Shown here: piece after piece, positions 1 through 8,032 of the stretch | Position numbering within the stretch: the first letter of the stretch is position 1 | How the letters are laid out: each line of letters opens with the position of its first letter | Source of the DNA: Treponema sp. | GTDB lineage: Bacteria > Spirochaetota > Spirochaetia > Treponematales > Treponemataceae | DNA length: 64,000 nt | Assembly: GCA_014803985.1 (NCBI GenBank) | Contig: JAAVAO010000013.1 | Coordinates: 1-64,000 of the forward strand | Direction of reading: 5' to 3' | Notes under the pieces: generated by a model | What the model saw: the letters and a program-made list of their open reading frames with translations, nothing else | What the model was told of the DNA's origin: nothing | Databases searched by the model: none | Program-made: the position numbers and the translations under genes

Positions 1-405
1 AGCGGGATACTAACAAAAATAAGTCAAGACGACATAAACTGGGCGAGGCAGACGAGCATAGATATATGGGAGCGCGACCAACTCACTAACAAGAGCTATA
101 TGGAGGAGCTCACACGGGAGCTGGCGGAAAAACGAGCGGAGCTGGAGAAAAATCATGCGGCACTTGCAGAGAGCCATGCAGAGTTGGCGGAAAAACGGGC
201 GGAGTTGGAAAAAAATCATGCAGCACTTGCAGAGAGCCATGCAGTTATCGAGGAGAAAGACGCTGTTATCGAGGAGAAGGATGTAGCACTAGCAGAGAAA
301 GACTCGGTTATCGAAGAGAAAGACGTGCAACTTTTAGCTCAAATGCGTGAGATTGAATTGTTACGCGCAGAACTGGCGAAAGCAGGGAAAAACAGTCATT
401 TATAA
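1..405 (+). CDS. C-terminal part of a coiled-coil protein, probably Rpn/PD-(D/E)XK nuclease family (5' end outside window)
   Basis: The reading frame is open from base 1, so the gene starts upstream of the window; 134 codons are visible. The first visible residues (TKISQDDINWAR...) resemble the tail of Rpn-type PD-(D/E)XK nuclease/transposase proteins, but the catalytic domain is not in view, so the family is an inference. The rest is a heptad-repeat coiled coil: two near-identical 63-base units (118-180 and 181-243, 21 residues each) are followed by four 21-base units of the form VIEEKD-x (244-327). The protein ends at 405 after a short LLRAELAKAGK tail. A terminator was not obvious. An internal ATG at 100 is unlikely to be the true start because the frame continues upstream. 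Confidence 0.6.
   Translation, partial: SGILTKISQDDINWARQTSIDIWERDQLTNKSYMEELTRELAEKRAELEKNHAALAESHAELAEKRAELEKNHAALAESHAVIEEKDAVIEEKDVALAEKDSVIEEKDVQLLAQMREIELLRAELAKAGKNSHL
118..327 (+). repeat. In-frame coding tandem repeats (2 x 63 bp, then 4 x 21 bp)
   Basis: 118-180 and 181-243 differ at only a few positions, mostly silent. 244-264, 265-285, 286-306 and 307-327 are four 21-base heptad units. All unit lengths are multiples of 21, so copy-number change would lengthen or shorten the coiled coil without shifting the frame. Confidence 0.9.
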
Positions 406-449
406 ATGTTTTATTCAATATGCAATGTGTTTTTGATGATATGTGCCTC

Positions 450-479
450 TTGACACAATCCTTGTCTTTTTTGTATACT
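450..479 (+). promoter_or_regulatory. Sigma-70-type promoter for rpoZ-miaA
   Basis: TTGACA at 450-455 and TATACT at 474-479 with an 18-base spacer. The rpoZ start codon lies 32 bases downstream with GAGG at 501-504 as ribosome binding site. Confidence 0.75.
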
Positions 480-511
480 GAAAACTTGAATAATACTTTA
501 GAGGTTTTTGT

Positions 512-721
512 ATGAGCGATATGATTTTTCCGTTGGAGAAACTTGCGAGTTTTGAAGGCAATATTTATGAAATAACGGTTGCGGCTAGCAGGCGCGCTTT
601 TCAAATGTCAAAGATTGATGATCCTGAAATTGAAGAGAATGCAGGGAAATCGGTTTCTGTTGCCGCCGAGCAACTTTTTAGTAAAAAGGTGAACTATCGA
701 ATTGGAGGAACTTCTAAATAA
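512..721 (+). CDS. rpoZ: DNA-directed RNA polymerase omega subunit
   Basis: A 69-residue protein of omega size. The N-terminal part (PLEKL...EGNIYEITVAASRRAFQM) matches the helix that clamps the beta-prime C-terminus in omega subunits, where an arginine-rich helix follows a short hydrophobic turn; the C-terminal part ends in a VNYRI strand. Omega stabilises RNA polymerase assembly. Start ATG 512 has GAGG at 501-504; an internal ATG at 521 is possible. The gene is 4 bases before miaA, and a consensus promoter stands just upstream, so rpoZ and miaA are probably co-transcribed. Short divergent omegas are easily missed; the identification rests on size, motif and position. Confidence 0.75.
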   Translation: MSDMIFPLEKLASFEGNIYEITVAASRRAFQMSKIDDPEIEENAGKSVSVAAEQLFSKKVNYRIGGTSK

Positions 722-725
722 CTAG

Positions 726-1673
726 ATGCGTATTCCTGTTGTTGTTCTTTTTGCTCCGACTGCCACTGGAAAGACCGCTGTTGCCCTAAAGATATTTGGG
801 GCGGGCGGTCGTTCTTTTTTTAACGGAAGGGCAGAACTTATTAGTGCGGATTCCATGCAAGCATATCGAGGGTTGGATATCGGCACTGCAAAACCAACAG
901 CGTTGGAAATGGAGCGTCTTCCTCATCATCTTATTGATATACACAATTTTGATGAGCAATATACGGTGGCAGAATTTGTTGAAAGGGCGGATGCGCTTTG
1001 CCGTGATATATGGATGCGCGGAAAAATTCCTTTGGTTGCTGGAGGAACTGGTTTTTATATCCGAAATTTTCTTTTGGGGATGCCTGAAACTCCTCCATCT
1101 GATGAAAAAGTGCGCTGTGAGCTTCGAGCGCGAGCGGAAAAATGGGGAAGGGAGGCGATGTTCAAAGAACTTTGCAAGGTTGATTCAATAAGCGCAAAAA
1201 AAATAAACCCTAATGATGAGTACAGAATTCTTCGTGCCCTTGAAATTTTCTTTATTTCAGGCAAACCCCGCAGCGATTTTACATCTAGCAATACATTACG
1301 AGATGCCTTTGATTTTATTACAATAATTCTTGAGAGAAGTAGGTCGTCTTTGTATGAACGAATAAATGCCCGTGTTGATGCAATGTTTGAGATGGGGTTT
1401 GAGAGCGAAGTGAGAAATTTGATTTCAAAAGGGGCAACGAAAGATATGCCGGGGATGCAGGCGATTGGTTACAGGGAGTGGTTTGAGTTTGCGGGGGAGA
1501 GTGTTGAAAAAATCAAAGAGGAGATAAAGCATTCTAGCCGTAAATATGCCAAAAAGCAATATACGTTTACCAAAGGAATTCCGAATGCTTTTTTTATATG
1601 TACAGACAATGAAGATGAAATGGTTTTTAAGATAGAAGAGCACCTGATGTCTTTAAAACTGTTTGAAAATTAA
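726..1673 (+). CDS. miaA: tRNA dimethylallyltransferase (A37 isopentenylation)
   Basis: A 315-residue MiaA of normal length that transfers the dimethylallyl group from DMAPP to N6 of adenosine 37 in tRNAs reading UNN codons. Visible motifs: P-loop APTATGKT near residue 10, the substrate loop ISADSMQAYRGLDIGTAKP, AGGTGFYI, a DMPGMQAIGYREW segment and the C-terminal SRKYAKKQYTF. The usual GPTASGKT is changed to APTATGKT, which keeps the Walker A lysine. It starts 4 bases after rpoZ. The downstream dxs makes the precursor of the DMAPP it consumes. No terminator is obvious; the next gene has its own promoter at 1683-1711. Confidence 0.96.
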   Translation: MRIPVVVLFAPTATGKTAVALKIFGAGGRSFFNGRAELISADSMQAYRGLDIGTAKPTALEMERLPHHLIDIHNFDEQYTVAEFVERADALCRDIWMRGKIPLVAGGTGFYIRNFLLGMPETPPSDEKVRCELRARAEKWGREAMFKELCKVDSISAKKINPNDEYRILRALEIFFISGKPRSDFTSSNTLRDAFDFITIILERSRSSLYERINARVDAMFEMGFESEVRNLISKGATKDMPGMQAIGYREWFEFAGESVEKIKEEIKHSSRKYAKKQYTFTKGIPNAFFICTDNEDEMVFKIEEHLMSLKLFEN

Positions 1674-1682
1674 ATATCCCTC

Positions 1683-1711
1683 TTGACTGAATTTAAAATA
1701 AATGGGATAAT
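1683..1711 (+). promoter_or_regulatory. Promoter for the 29-residue ribosomal-type gene
   Basis: TTGACT (1683-1688), 17-base spacer, GATAAT (1706-1711). Twenty bases later comes AAGGAG (1731-1736), 7 bases before the GTG start at 1744. Confidence 0.7.
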
Positions 1712-1743
1712 AAAAGCCACTTTACTAGTAAAGGAGTATTGTT

Positions 1744-1833
1744 GTGCCTTGTGGAAAAAAGCGAAAGCGCCAGAAGATGGCAACTCATAAGCGTAAGAAA
1801 ATGCTTAGAAAAAACAGGCATAAGGCAAAGTAA
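1744..1833 (+). CDS. 29-residue AURKAIP1/COX24-type ribosomal peptide (bS22-like)
   Basis: GTG at 1744 opens a 29-codon frame ending at TAA 1831-1833. The peptide is almost wholly Lys/Arg (VPCGKKRKRQKMATHKRK, then KMLRKNRHKAK), the signature of the AURKAIP1/COX24 domain family, which includes the small-subunit protein bS22 of mycobacteria. A role as a tiny 30S protein is therefore likely but inferred. Support for expression is strong: a near-consensus promoter (1683-1711), a strong AAGGAG ribosome binding site with 7-base spacing, and an intrinsic terminator after the stop (1863-1902). It is easily missed because of its length. Confidence 0.85.
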   Translation: MPCGKKRKRQKMATHKRKKMLRKNRHKAK

Positions 1834-1839
1834 GTCAAA

Positions 1840-1902
1840 AAGACTTCTTGCAGATGTCTTATAAAGACCGCGAAAGTTTATGCTGGAGCGGTCTTTTTTT
1901 TA
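1840..1902 (+). terminator. Intrinsic terminator with competing upstream hairpins, before dxs
   Basis: AAAGACCGC (1863-1871) pairs with GCGGTCTTT (1888-1896), followed by a T run: a strong rho-independent terminator. Upstream, AAGAC (1840-1844) can pair with GTCTT (1856-1860), and that same GTCTT can pair instead with AAGAC at 1864-1868, which would break the terminator stem. This 1:2 / 2:3 / 3:4 arrangement resembles an attenuator controlling read-through into dxs. Confidence 0.75.
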
Positions 1903-1917
1903 ACGAATAGGTTTTAT

Positions 1918-3825
1918 ATGTTGCTATCAAAAATTAATTCTCCTGACGATGTGAAAAAACTTTCTCATGCTGAAATTGATTCTCTTGCTTCAGAAATTCG
2001 CAAGGTTATTATTGATGTTGTGGGAAAAAATGGCGGGCATCTTGCAAGCAACTTGGGTGTGGTGGAGCTGACAATTGCCTTGCACAGGGTTTTTGATAGT
2101 CCGAACGATGCGATTGTGTGGGATGTGAGCCATCAATGCTATGCTCATAAGTTGCTTACTGGCAGATATAAGGAATTTTCAACTTTACGGCAAAAAAACG
2201 GACTTTCCGGGTTTACAAAAAAGGGTGAAAGTCCTCATGATTTTTTTGATAACGGGCATTCTTCAACATCTATTTCTTCGGCTTTGGGGCTTTTAACTGC
2301 GTGGGACTTGCAAAAAAAACAAGGCAGGGTGATTGCCGTAATCGGTGATGGCGCGCTTACTGGCGGTCTTGCGATTGAAGCACTTTCCAACGCGGGGCAA
2401 CTTGCAAAAAATCTCATTGTTATTTTGAATGACAACCAAATGTCAATTGATCACAACACGGGGGCTCTTTCAAGTTATTTGAGCAGTCTCACCGTGTCCT
2501 CGCATTATCAGTCTGTGAGGCGAGTGATTGATTCTATTGTAACGCGCATTCCTTTTTTTGGAAAACATTTGGAAAAATTTATTTTTAAATTCAAGAGGGG
2601 GTTGAAGGGACTGTTCTTTTCAACGAATCTTTTTTCTGACTTTAAATTTGAATATGCAGGACCTTTTGACGGACACGATGAGGCGGGGCTTGAGAGGATT
2701 TTTAAACGGGTGAAAAAGACTAATCGCCCTGTTGTAGTGCATGTTCTGACGAAAAAGGGCAAAGGATATAGTCCTGCGGAAAATCATCCTGATAGATTTC
2801 ACGGCATCGGTCCGTTTTTTACAAGCGATGGAACTGTTGAAAAATTTGATACGGTGAGTTTTACGGAAAGTTTTAGCAATTCTTTGATGGATCTTGCACA
2901 GCGTCGCGATGATATTGTGTGCATAACTGCGGCTATGGCAAAGGGCACGGGGCTTTCTGCGTTTTCCCGCCACTATGCCGACCGCTTTTTTGACGTGGGA
3001 ATTGCGGAGGAGCATGCCGTTACATTTGCAGGCGGACTTTCGGCGGGCGGGCTTCTTCCGATTGTGTGTATATATTCAACTTTTGTGCAAAGGGCAGTTG
3101 ATCAGGTGATTCATGATCTTGCTTTGCAAAATGCGCATGCGATTTTAGTGTTGGACAGGGCGGGGGCTGTTCCAAATGATGGAGAAACTCACCAGGGGCT
3201 TTTTGACATTGCGCTTTTTCGACCTGTTCCCGATGTGAAAATAATAAGTCCTGCCACAGCAAAGGATTTGGATTTGTGTTTAAACTATGCGTGCGATCAT
3301 TCGGGGCTTTTTGTGATTCGCTATCCGAAGGCTTCTTGTCCAAGCGAGCGAGAGGAATTTTCTGCACCAGTGGAAGAGGGGCGTGGAATTTTAGTGAAAG
3401 CTGACAGTCTCAATCCTGCTCTTGAAGCCTCTTTTGAAGATAAAGAAGGCGTTCCAAAAATTTTGTTTGTTGTGACAGGGGGAATGTACTCTGAAGCGTT
3501 GGTTGCGGTGCGTTCTTTGCTTATGGACGATATTTTATCTGATATTCTTTCGCTCAGATTTATAAAACCCTTTGACGCTGAATATTTTTTGAATCTTGCA
3601 AAGGAATATGATGGCATTGTTTTTGCGGAGGACGGAGTTGTGACAGGGGGGATAAGCGAGTATATTTCTGGAATTTGTGCAATGAATGGAATTGACAATG
3701 TTGCGATCAAGGCGTTTCCCGATGCATTTTTTAGTCAAGGAACGAGGAAAGAGATTTGTTCAGCGGCAGGACTGGATTCTGAGTCCTTAACAGAGGCGGC
3801 GAAGAAACTTGTTTTGAAAGGATAA
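1918..3825 (+). CDS. dxs: 1-deoxy-D-xylulose-5-phosphate synthase
   Basis: A 635-residue DXS, the thiamine-diphosphate enzyme that condenses pyruvate and glyceraldehyde 3-phosphate to start the MEP isoprenoid route; DXP also feeds thiamine and pyridoxal synthesis. Seen: the DVSHQCYAHKLLTGR segment (normally DxGHQxYxHK), the TPP motif GDGALTGGLAIEALSNAG...LNDN near residues 142-170, and the transketolase pyrimidine domain FDVGIAEEHAVTFAGGLS. Length is typical. ATG 1918 has a poor ribosome binding site and sits 16 bases after a terminator, so translation and transcription may both be limited; no separate promoter was found after the terminator. Its product pathway supports miaA upstream. Confidence 0.96.
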   Translation: MLLSKINSPDDVKKLSHAEIDSLASEIRKVIIDVVGKNGGHLASNLGVVELTIALHRVFDSPNDAIVWDVSHQCYAHKLLTGRYKEFSTLRQKNGLSGFTKKGESPHDFFDNGHSSTSISSALGLLTAWDLQKKQGRVIAVIGDGALTGGLAIEALSNAGQLAKNLIVILNDNQMSIDHNTGALSSYLSSLTVSSHYQSVRRVIDSIVTRIPFFGKHLEKFIFKFKRGLKGLFFSTNLFSDFKFEYAGPFDGHDEAGLERIFKRVKKTNRPVVVHVLTKKGKGYSPAENHPDRFHGIGPFFTSDGTVEKFDTVSFTESFSNSLMDLAQRRDDIVCITAAMAKGTGLSAFSRHYADRFFDVGIAEEHAVTFAGGLSAGGLLPIVCIYSTFVQRAVDQVIHDLALQNAHAILVLDRAGAVPNDGETHQGLFDIALFRPVPDVKIISPATAKDLDLCLNYACDHSGLFVIRYPKASCPSEREEFSAPVEEGRGILVKADSLNPALEASFEDKEGVPKILFVVTGGMYSEALVAVRSLLMDDILSDILSLRFIKPFDAEYFLNLAKEYDGIVFAEDGVVTGGISEYISGICAMNGIDNVAIKAFPDAFFSQGTRKEICSAAGLDSESLTEAAKKLVLKG

Positions 3826-3831
3826 AATAAA

Positions 3832-3900
3832 AGGTCAAATGGCAAGTTTTATTGCAGCAAGGATTGTAGGGGGCTGGCAAGGTCGCACGACAAAGCAGCC
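3832..3900 (+). repeat. Dispersed intergenic repeat, copy 1 (after dxs)
   Basis: The segment beginning TCAAATGGCAAGTTTTATTG, followed by CAGCAAGGATTGTAGGG, matches 31806-31842 (TCAAATAGCGAATTTTACTG, CGGCAAGGATTTTAGGG) at most positions over about 37 bases. Both copies lie 6-35 bases after a stop codon. GGCTG and CAGCC arms further downstream (about 3872 and 3896) may form a hairpin. Confidence 0.6.
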
Positions 3901-3979
3901 ATGTTTATCGCCCATAATGTAAAAGTATAAAAGTAGAATTTTTACCTGCACAGTTGGCTTTTTGAGTGAGGGCTGTAAA

Positions 3980-4795
3980 ATGAAAAAACTTTTTCTTGCA
4001 AATAGAGAAATAGAAGCGAAAAATCTTGTGTTTGTTATGGGCATCGTGAACGCAACTCCTGACTCGTTTTGGAAGGACAGCAGGGGAGGACTTGACAAGG
4101 CTCTGCGTTTAATTGATGAGGGGGCGGATATTCTTGATATTGGCGGGGAGTCCACTCGTCCGGGGAGTGATTATGTGAGTGTGGAAGAAGAATTGCAACG
4201 TGTCATTCCCCTTGTTCGGCAGGTGAGAAAATATTCTGACATTCCTATTTCAATTGATACGAGAAAATTGGAAATTTTAAAACCTGCGTTTTATGAAGGG
4301 GCGGATATTTTAAACGACATTTCAGCGTTAGAAGATGATGAGTTGATTGCAGATTTTGCTGCTGGCGTTGAAATCCCTGTCATTTTAATGCATAAGCGAG
4401 GAATTCCAAAAACAATGCATCTTAATGAAAAGAAGGGCGATATTTTTAGCGAGGTTTCAGAGTATCTTGAATGTCGCGCGGAATTTGCCGTTTCAAAAGG
4501 AATTTCCCCTGAAAAAATAATTGTTGATCCCGGAATAGGATTTGGTAAGGATTTGGGCGAAAATAGTGAATTGATAAAGAACTGTGGAAATCTTTGTGAA
4601 AAAAAGTATCCTGTCCTTATGGCTCTTTCTCGAAAACGATGTATTGGAGAGATGACAGGGCGAGATGTTGATGAAAGATTGTGCGGAACTCTTGCGGCAA
4701 ACATAGTTTCAGTTTTAAATGGAGCGAGTTTTTTAAGAGTGCATGATGTGAAAGAAACTATAGATACTTTGAATGTTTTGCGTTATACTGTTTAA
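3980..4795 (+). CDS. folP: Dihydropteroate synthase
   Basis: A 271-residue DHPS that joins p-aminobenzoate to dihydropterin pyrophosphate in folate synthesis. Seen: MGIVNATPDSFWKDS near residue 21 (the classic MGxxNxTPDSF loop), DIGGESTRPGSDYVS, ISIDTRK, NDISA, MHKRG (usually MHMRG), DPGIGFGK, and the C-terminal SRKRCIGEMTGR. ATG 3980 is preferred over the in-frame TTG at 3962 because GAGGG (3968-3972) lies 7 bases before it. cdaA follows 26 bases later on the same strand, and the two may share a transcript. Trp replaces the usual Ser after DSF, a small deviation in the pterin-side loop. Confidence 0.95.
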   Translation: MKKLFLANREIEAKNLVFVMGIVNATPDSFWKDSRGGLDKALRLIDEGADILDIGGESTRPGSDYVSVEEELQRVIPLVRQVRKYSDIPISIDTRKLEILKPAFYEGADILNDISALEDDELIADFAAGVEIPVILMHKRGIPKTMHLNEKKGDIFSEVSEYLECRAEFAVSKGISPEKIIVDPGIGFGKDLGENSELIKNCGNLCEKKYPVLMALSRKRCIGEMTGRDVDERLCGTLAANIVSVLNGASFLRVHDVKETIDTLNVLRYTV

Positions 4796-4821
4796 TATAT
4801 TTGTGAAAATGGGAGAAAAAA

Positions 4822-5637
4822 TTGAAGTCTGCCAATACTCTGATTTTAATTTATAATTTTATTCGTCCGATTCTTGATATTGGAGTCTTGACCTTTTTGT
4901 TTTATAAGGCATACACATTGATTGTAAAGACAAACAGCATACAGATTATAAAGGCGGCTATTATTGTGGGGCTTTCCTATTTAGTTGCGTATTTGCTTCG
5001 TTTGGAAACACTTGTGTGGATTTTTAACACAATCGCGCCGATTTTGTTGCTTTCCTTTGCCATTGTTTTTCATCCTGAACTCCGAAAAATATTTTTGCGT
5101 TTAGGGCAAAGCCAGTGGTTTGCGTTTGGAAATCGTTCAAAACACACGTATGTGGATTCTGTTTTAATTGCTGCGGAAATGCTTTCAAAACAGCGGCGCG
5201 GAATGCTTGCAGTTTTTATGCGTCACACTAAAATGGACGACATTATCCAAACAGGAACAAGACTTAATGCGGATATTTCTTCTAGCCTGCTTGTTACGAT
5301 TTTTGGAATGGACACTCCCTTGCACGATGGGGCTTGTTTTATTCAGGGCGGAAAACTCATTTCCGCAGGCTGTTTTTTGCCTTTGAGCGAGCAGTATGAC
5401 ATAAAGAAAACGTTTGGTACTCGACACCGTGCGGCATTGGGGCTTTCAGAGGTTTCAGATGCAGTTGTTCTTGTTGTTTCTGAAGAAACCGGCGCAATGA
5501 GTCTTGCTTACGATTCTATGCTTCACTATGAACTTCCGTATACCACAATACAAAAGATACTTGAAAATTTGCTTGAAATAACGAGCGAGGCATATAGTAT
5601 GGAGGACACAATCGATGAACATAAAAAAATTGATTGA
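4822..5637 (+). CDS. cdaA: Diadenylate cyclase (c-di-AMP synthase), membrane bound
   Basis: A 271-residue CdaA-type enzyme making c-di-AMP from two ATP. About three N-terminal membrane helices (residues 8-30, 42-60, 65-85) precede the DAC domain. Catalytic motifs are intact: DGA at residues 169-171 in LHDGACF and RHR at 201-203 in GTRHRAALG. TTG start at 4822 with GGGAG at 4811-4815. Its last 23 bases overlap the next gene, the YbbR partner that modulates CdaA in Firmicutes, so the pair is probably translationally coupled. The messenger usually governs potassium and osmotic balance; no receptor or phosphodiesterase gene is visible in the window. Confidence 0.95.
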   Translation: MKSANTLILIYNFIRPILDIGVLTFLFYKAYTLIVKTNSIQIIKAAIIVGLSYLVAYLLRLETLVWIFNTIAPILLLSFAIVFHPELRKIFLRLGQSQWFAFGNRSKHTYVDSVLIAAEMLSKQRRGMLAVFMRHTKMDDIIQTGTRLNADISSSLLVTIFGMDTPLHDGACFIQGGKLISAGCFLPLSEQYDIKKTFGTRHRAALGLSEVSDAVVLVVSEETGAMSLAYDSMLHYELPYTTIQKILENLLEITSEAYSMEDTIDEHKKID

Positions 5638-6718
5638 AAAGGTCACTGAAAACTGGAGCGTAAAAATACTGTGCTTTGCACTTGCGGTTTTTATATATAT
5701 GTTTCATATTATTTCTATGCTTGATAGAAAATCTTTGATCGTTCCTTTAAATGTGGTGGCGGATGGCATTCTTGTTCCCCTTGATGCGCTGCCGCAAAAT
5801 ATCAAGGTAACTGTTCGGGCAAAGTCCGATGTCATTGCTACGATTACATCTTCTGGAATTTCAGCCCAACTGTATCTGACTGATTTTACAGAACCAGGCG
5901 TTTATGATGTTCCTATTAGTGTTAGTCTTTCAAATGAGTTGATGTTGGTTGAACCGCTTGAAGTCTTTGTAAAGCCCGATAAAATTCCAGTGTTACTTGA
6001 TAAAAAAGTGCAAAAATATCTTTCCGTAGAGCCTTCCATTTCTGGAGAGCCATCTCATGGGTATGTTATACATTCTGTGAGTGTTGTTCCGTCTAGTGTC
6101 AAGGTTGTGGGGCCCGCTTCAATTGTTGAAAAGACTGAATGTATTTATACAGACAAGGTGAATGTGAAAGGTGCATCAAAAGGGCTTTCGGCGGTTGTGG
6201 GACTTGATAGCACTATCAAAATTTTGACCGTATTGCCGGAAGAGGATTTTCGCGTGACTGTTGCAATAGAGGAGGCAAAAACGTCTGCTACCTTTAAAGA
6301 TATAACGCCACATATTTTGCATTTGAATGATGATTTGCTTATAAACTCTGCTGTTCCATCTGTTTCATTTACGATTGAAGGTTCTGTTTCTCAATTGGAA
6401 AAATACAAACTTACAGATTCCACGGTTTCTTTGGATTGTGCGTCTATTTTGCAGGACGGGGAGTATACTTTGCCGTTTATCTTTTCTTTGCCGCAGGGAC
6501 TTTCTGTTGGTGAGTATTCTCCTAAAACAGCTTTGCTTGCGGTGATTGTAAAGAATCCTGTTTTGTCTGAAGACGAAACAGATATTGATGATAATTTTGA
6601 GGAGCTTGATGCTCTGAAAGATGTTCCTGAAGTTGATGCAACAACAGACGTGCAGAACAAGAATGATAATGATGGTGATGTCAATGACGACAACAAGGAA
6701 GAAGGAGAGATTTTGTGA
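5615..6718 (+). CDS. cdaR: YbbR-domain protein (CdaA regulator type)
   Basis: A 367-residue protein with one N-terminal membrane anchor (about residues 15-36, ILCFALAVFIYMFHIIS) followed by about three YbbR beta-repeats facing outward, and an unusually acidic tail of about 45 residues rich in Asp/Glu/Asn. In CdaA-containing bacteria the YbbR protein (CdaR) binds and tunes the cyclase at the membrane; that role is inferred from position here. ATG 5615 with GGAGG at 5600-5604; overlap of 23 bases with cdaA and a 4-base GTGA overlap with acpS. Confidence 0.88.
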   Translation: MNIKKLIEKVTENWSVKILCFALAVFIYMFHIISMLDRKSLIVPLNVVADGILVPLDALPQNIKVTVRAKSDVIATITSSGISAQLYLTDFTEPGVYDVPISVSLSNELMLVEPLEVFVKPDKIPVLLDKKVQKYLSVEPSISGEPSHGYVIHSVSVVPSSVKVVGPASIVEKTECIYTDKVNVKGASKGLSAVVGLDSTIKILTVLPEEDFRVTVAIEEAKTSATFKDITPHILHLNDDLLINSAVPSVSFTIEGSVSQLEKYKLTDSTVSLDCASILQDGEYTLPFIFSLPQGLSVGEYSPKTALLAVIVKNPVLSEDETDIDDNFEELDALKDVPEVDATTDVQNKNDNDGDVNDDNKEEGEIL

Positions 6719-7089
6719 TTTTTGGAATCGGAGTTGATATTGTTGAAGTGAAAAGATTTGAACGATGGGTGAACAATCCCGACTTGATAGACCGCTATTT
6801 TAACAGTGCGGAAAAAAAATCCGGTCTTTCAGTAAGTGCCTTGTGTCAGCATTATGCGGTGCGTTTTGCCGCTAAAGAGGCGTTTTCAAAGGCGCTTGGA
6901 ACAGGGATTTCGGGATTTTTGCTTTCAGATGTGTATGTAAAGAGCGATGAGAGGGGGAAGCCCGAACTTGTTATTTGTGATTCTGCTAAAACGCTTTTAG
7001 ATTCTACATGTGGAAAATGCACTGTGCATATTTCACTTTCCCATGAAAAAGGGTATGCAGTTGCATTTGTTGTGATTGAAAAAGATTGA
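6715..7089 (+). CDS. acpS: Holo-[acyl-carrier-protein] synthase
   Basis: A 124-residue AcpS that moves 4'-phosphopantetheine from CoA to the serine of apo-ACP. Seen: N-terminal IFGIGVDIVEVKRFE (metal-binding Asp at GxGxDIVE), RFAAKEAFSKALGTG (catalytic Glu/Lys helix) and C-terminal SLSHEKGYAVAFV. GTG start overlaps the cdaR stop (GTGA, 6715-6718), with AAGGAGAG just upstream. Length is typical of the trimeric class. Confidence 0.95.
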   Translation: MIFGIGVDIVEVKRFERWVNNPDLIDRYFNSAEKKSGLSVSALCQHYAVRFAAKEAFSKALGTGISGFLLSDVYVKSDERGKPELVICDSAKTLLDSTCGKCTVHISLSHEKGYAVAFVVIEKD

Positions 7090-7121
7090 TTATTGCGAAG
7101 TGCCTTGATATGGAGGGATGA

Positions 7122-7991
7122 ATGGCTAAAAAAGTGGAAAAGAAACCTGCTATTTCATATTGGTCAAAGGATGAATTGGTGTGTCCTGTTTGCTCAACAT
7201 CGTTCAGAAGAGAGATTATGTTGAGTGGAAATGGACGAATGATTGCAGGGGGGCTTAACGATGACTTGCATCGAACATTTGAGCCGTCGTCGAAATTTGG
7301 CGTTATTTATCCGTTGATTTATGAAATTGGAGCGTGTCCAAAATGTTTTTCAGCGTTTTTATGGAATGATTTTAAGGATCTCAAAAAAAAAGATGTAATA
7401 GACACTCTGTATTCTAAAAGAGAGGAGCGAAAGTCAAAGGTAGAGGTTATTTTTCCCCATTTTAATTTGACAAGGGAGCGCACCCTTTATGACGGGGCGG
7501 CAATGTATTATTTGGCTCTGCTTACATATACTGATGTGAACAAGGAGTTGATCCCGACGATGAAATCCGCTTTTATTGCTTTGCGTTTAGCGTGGTTGTG
7601 TCATGACCTTGAGGAGACTTGTCCGGGATATAATTTTGAATATATTTCACAGATTTTTTACAGAAAGGCAATGTTTTTTTACAATCAAGCGATACTATAT
7701 GAAGCTGATGCGACTGAACGCTCTTCTGCATTGAATAATTTTGGTCCCGATATGGACAAAAATTATGGTTGGGATGGAGTTATTTATATTAGGGGGCTTT
7801 TAGAGTTCAAGTACGGGCAAACTGAAAATGTTCAACAGAGAATGAAAATGTTGACAGAGGCGAAAACTTCAATCGCTCGAATTTTTGGACTGGGAAAATC
7901 TTCTAAAGATAAACCAGGACCGTTGCTTGAAAAAGCTCGTGATTTATATGAGAAAATGACCAAAGAGCTGAATGAAAACGACATTTTGTAA
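7122..7991 (+). CDS. DUF2225 zinc-ribbon protein
   Basis: A 289-residue protein of the DUF2225 family, common in spirochaetes and Firmicutes. The N-terminus holds a split zinc site, CPVC at about residues 21-24 and CPKC at about 69-72, separated by a segment including YPLIYEIGACP. The remainder is alpha-helical and TPR-like (YYLALLTYTDV..., FYRKAMFFYNQAI). No enzymatic motif is seen and the function is unknown. It follows acpS after 32 bases with GGAGG upstream of ATG 7122. Confidence 0.85.
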   Translation: MAKKVEKKPAISYWSKDELVCPVCSTSFRREIMLSGNGRMIAGGLNDDLHRTFEPSSKFGVIYPLIYEIGACPKCFSAFLWNDFKDLKKKDVIDTLYSKREERKSKVEVIFPHFNLTRERTLYDGAAMYYLALLTYTDVNKELIPTMKSAFIALRLAWLCHDLEETCPGYNFEYISQIFYRKAMFFYNQAILYEADATERSSALNNFGPDMDKNYGWDGVIYIRGLLEFKYGQTENVQQRMKMLTEAKTSIARIFGLGKSSKDKPGPLLEKARDLYEKMTKELNENDIL

Positions 7992-8032
7992 TGTTTTGTA
8001 TTGCTATTTTTTCGGTTTTTAACGGTTGATAA

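Noticed and set aside
3020-3710. Antisense frames within dxs
   Set aside because: They lie wholly within a well-conserved gene and lack start signals or family likeness.
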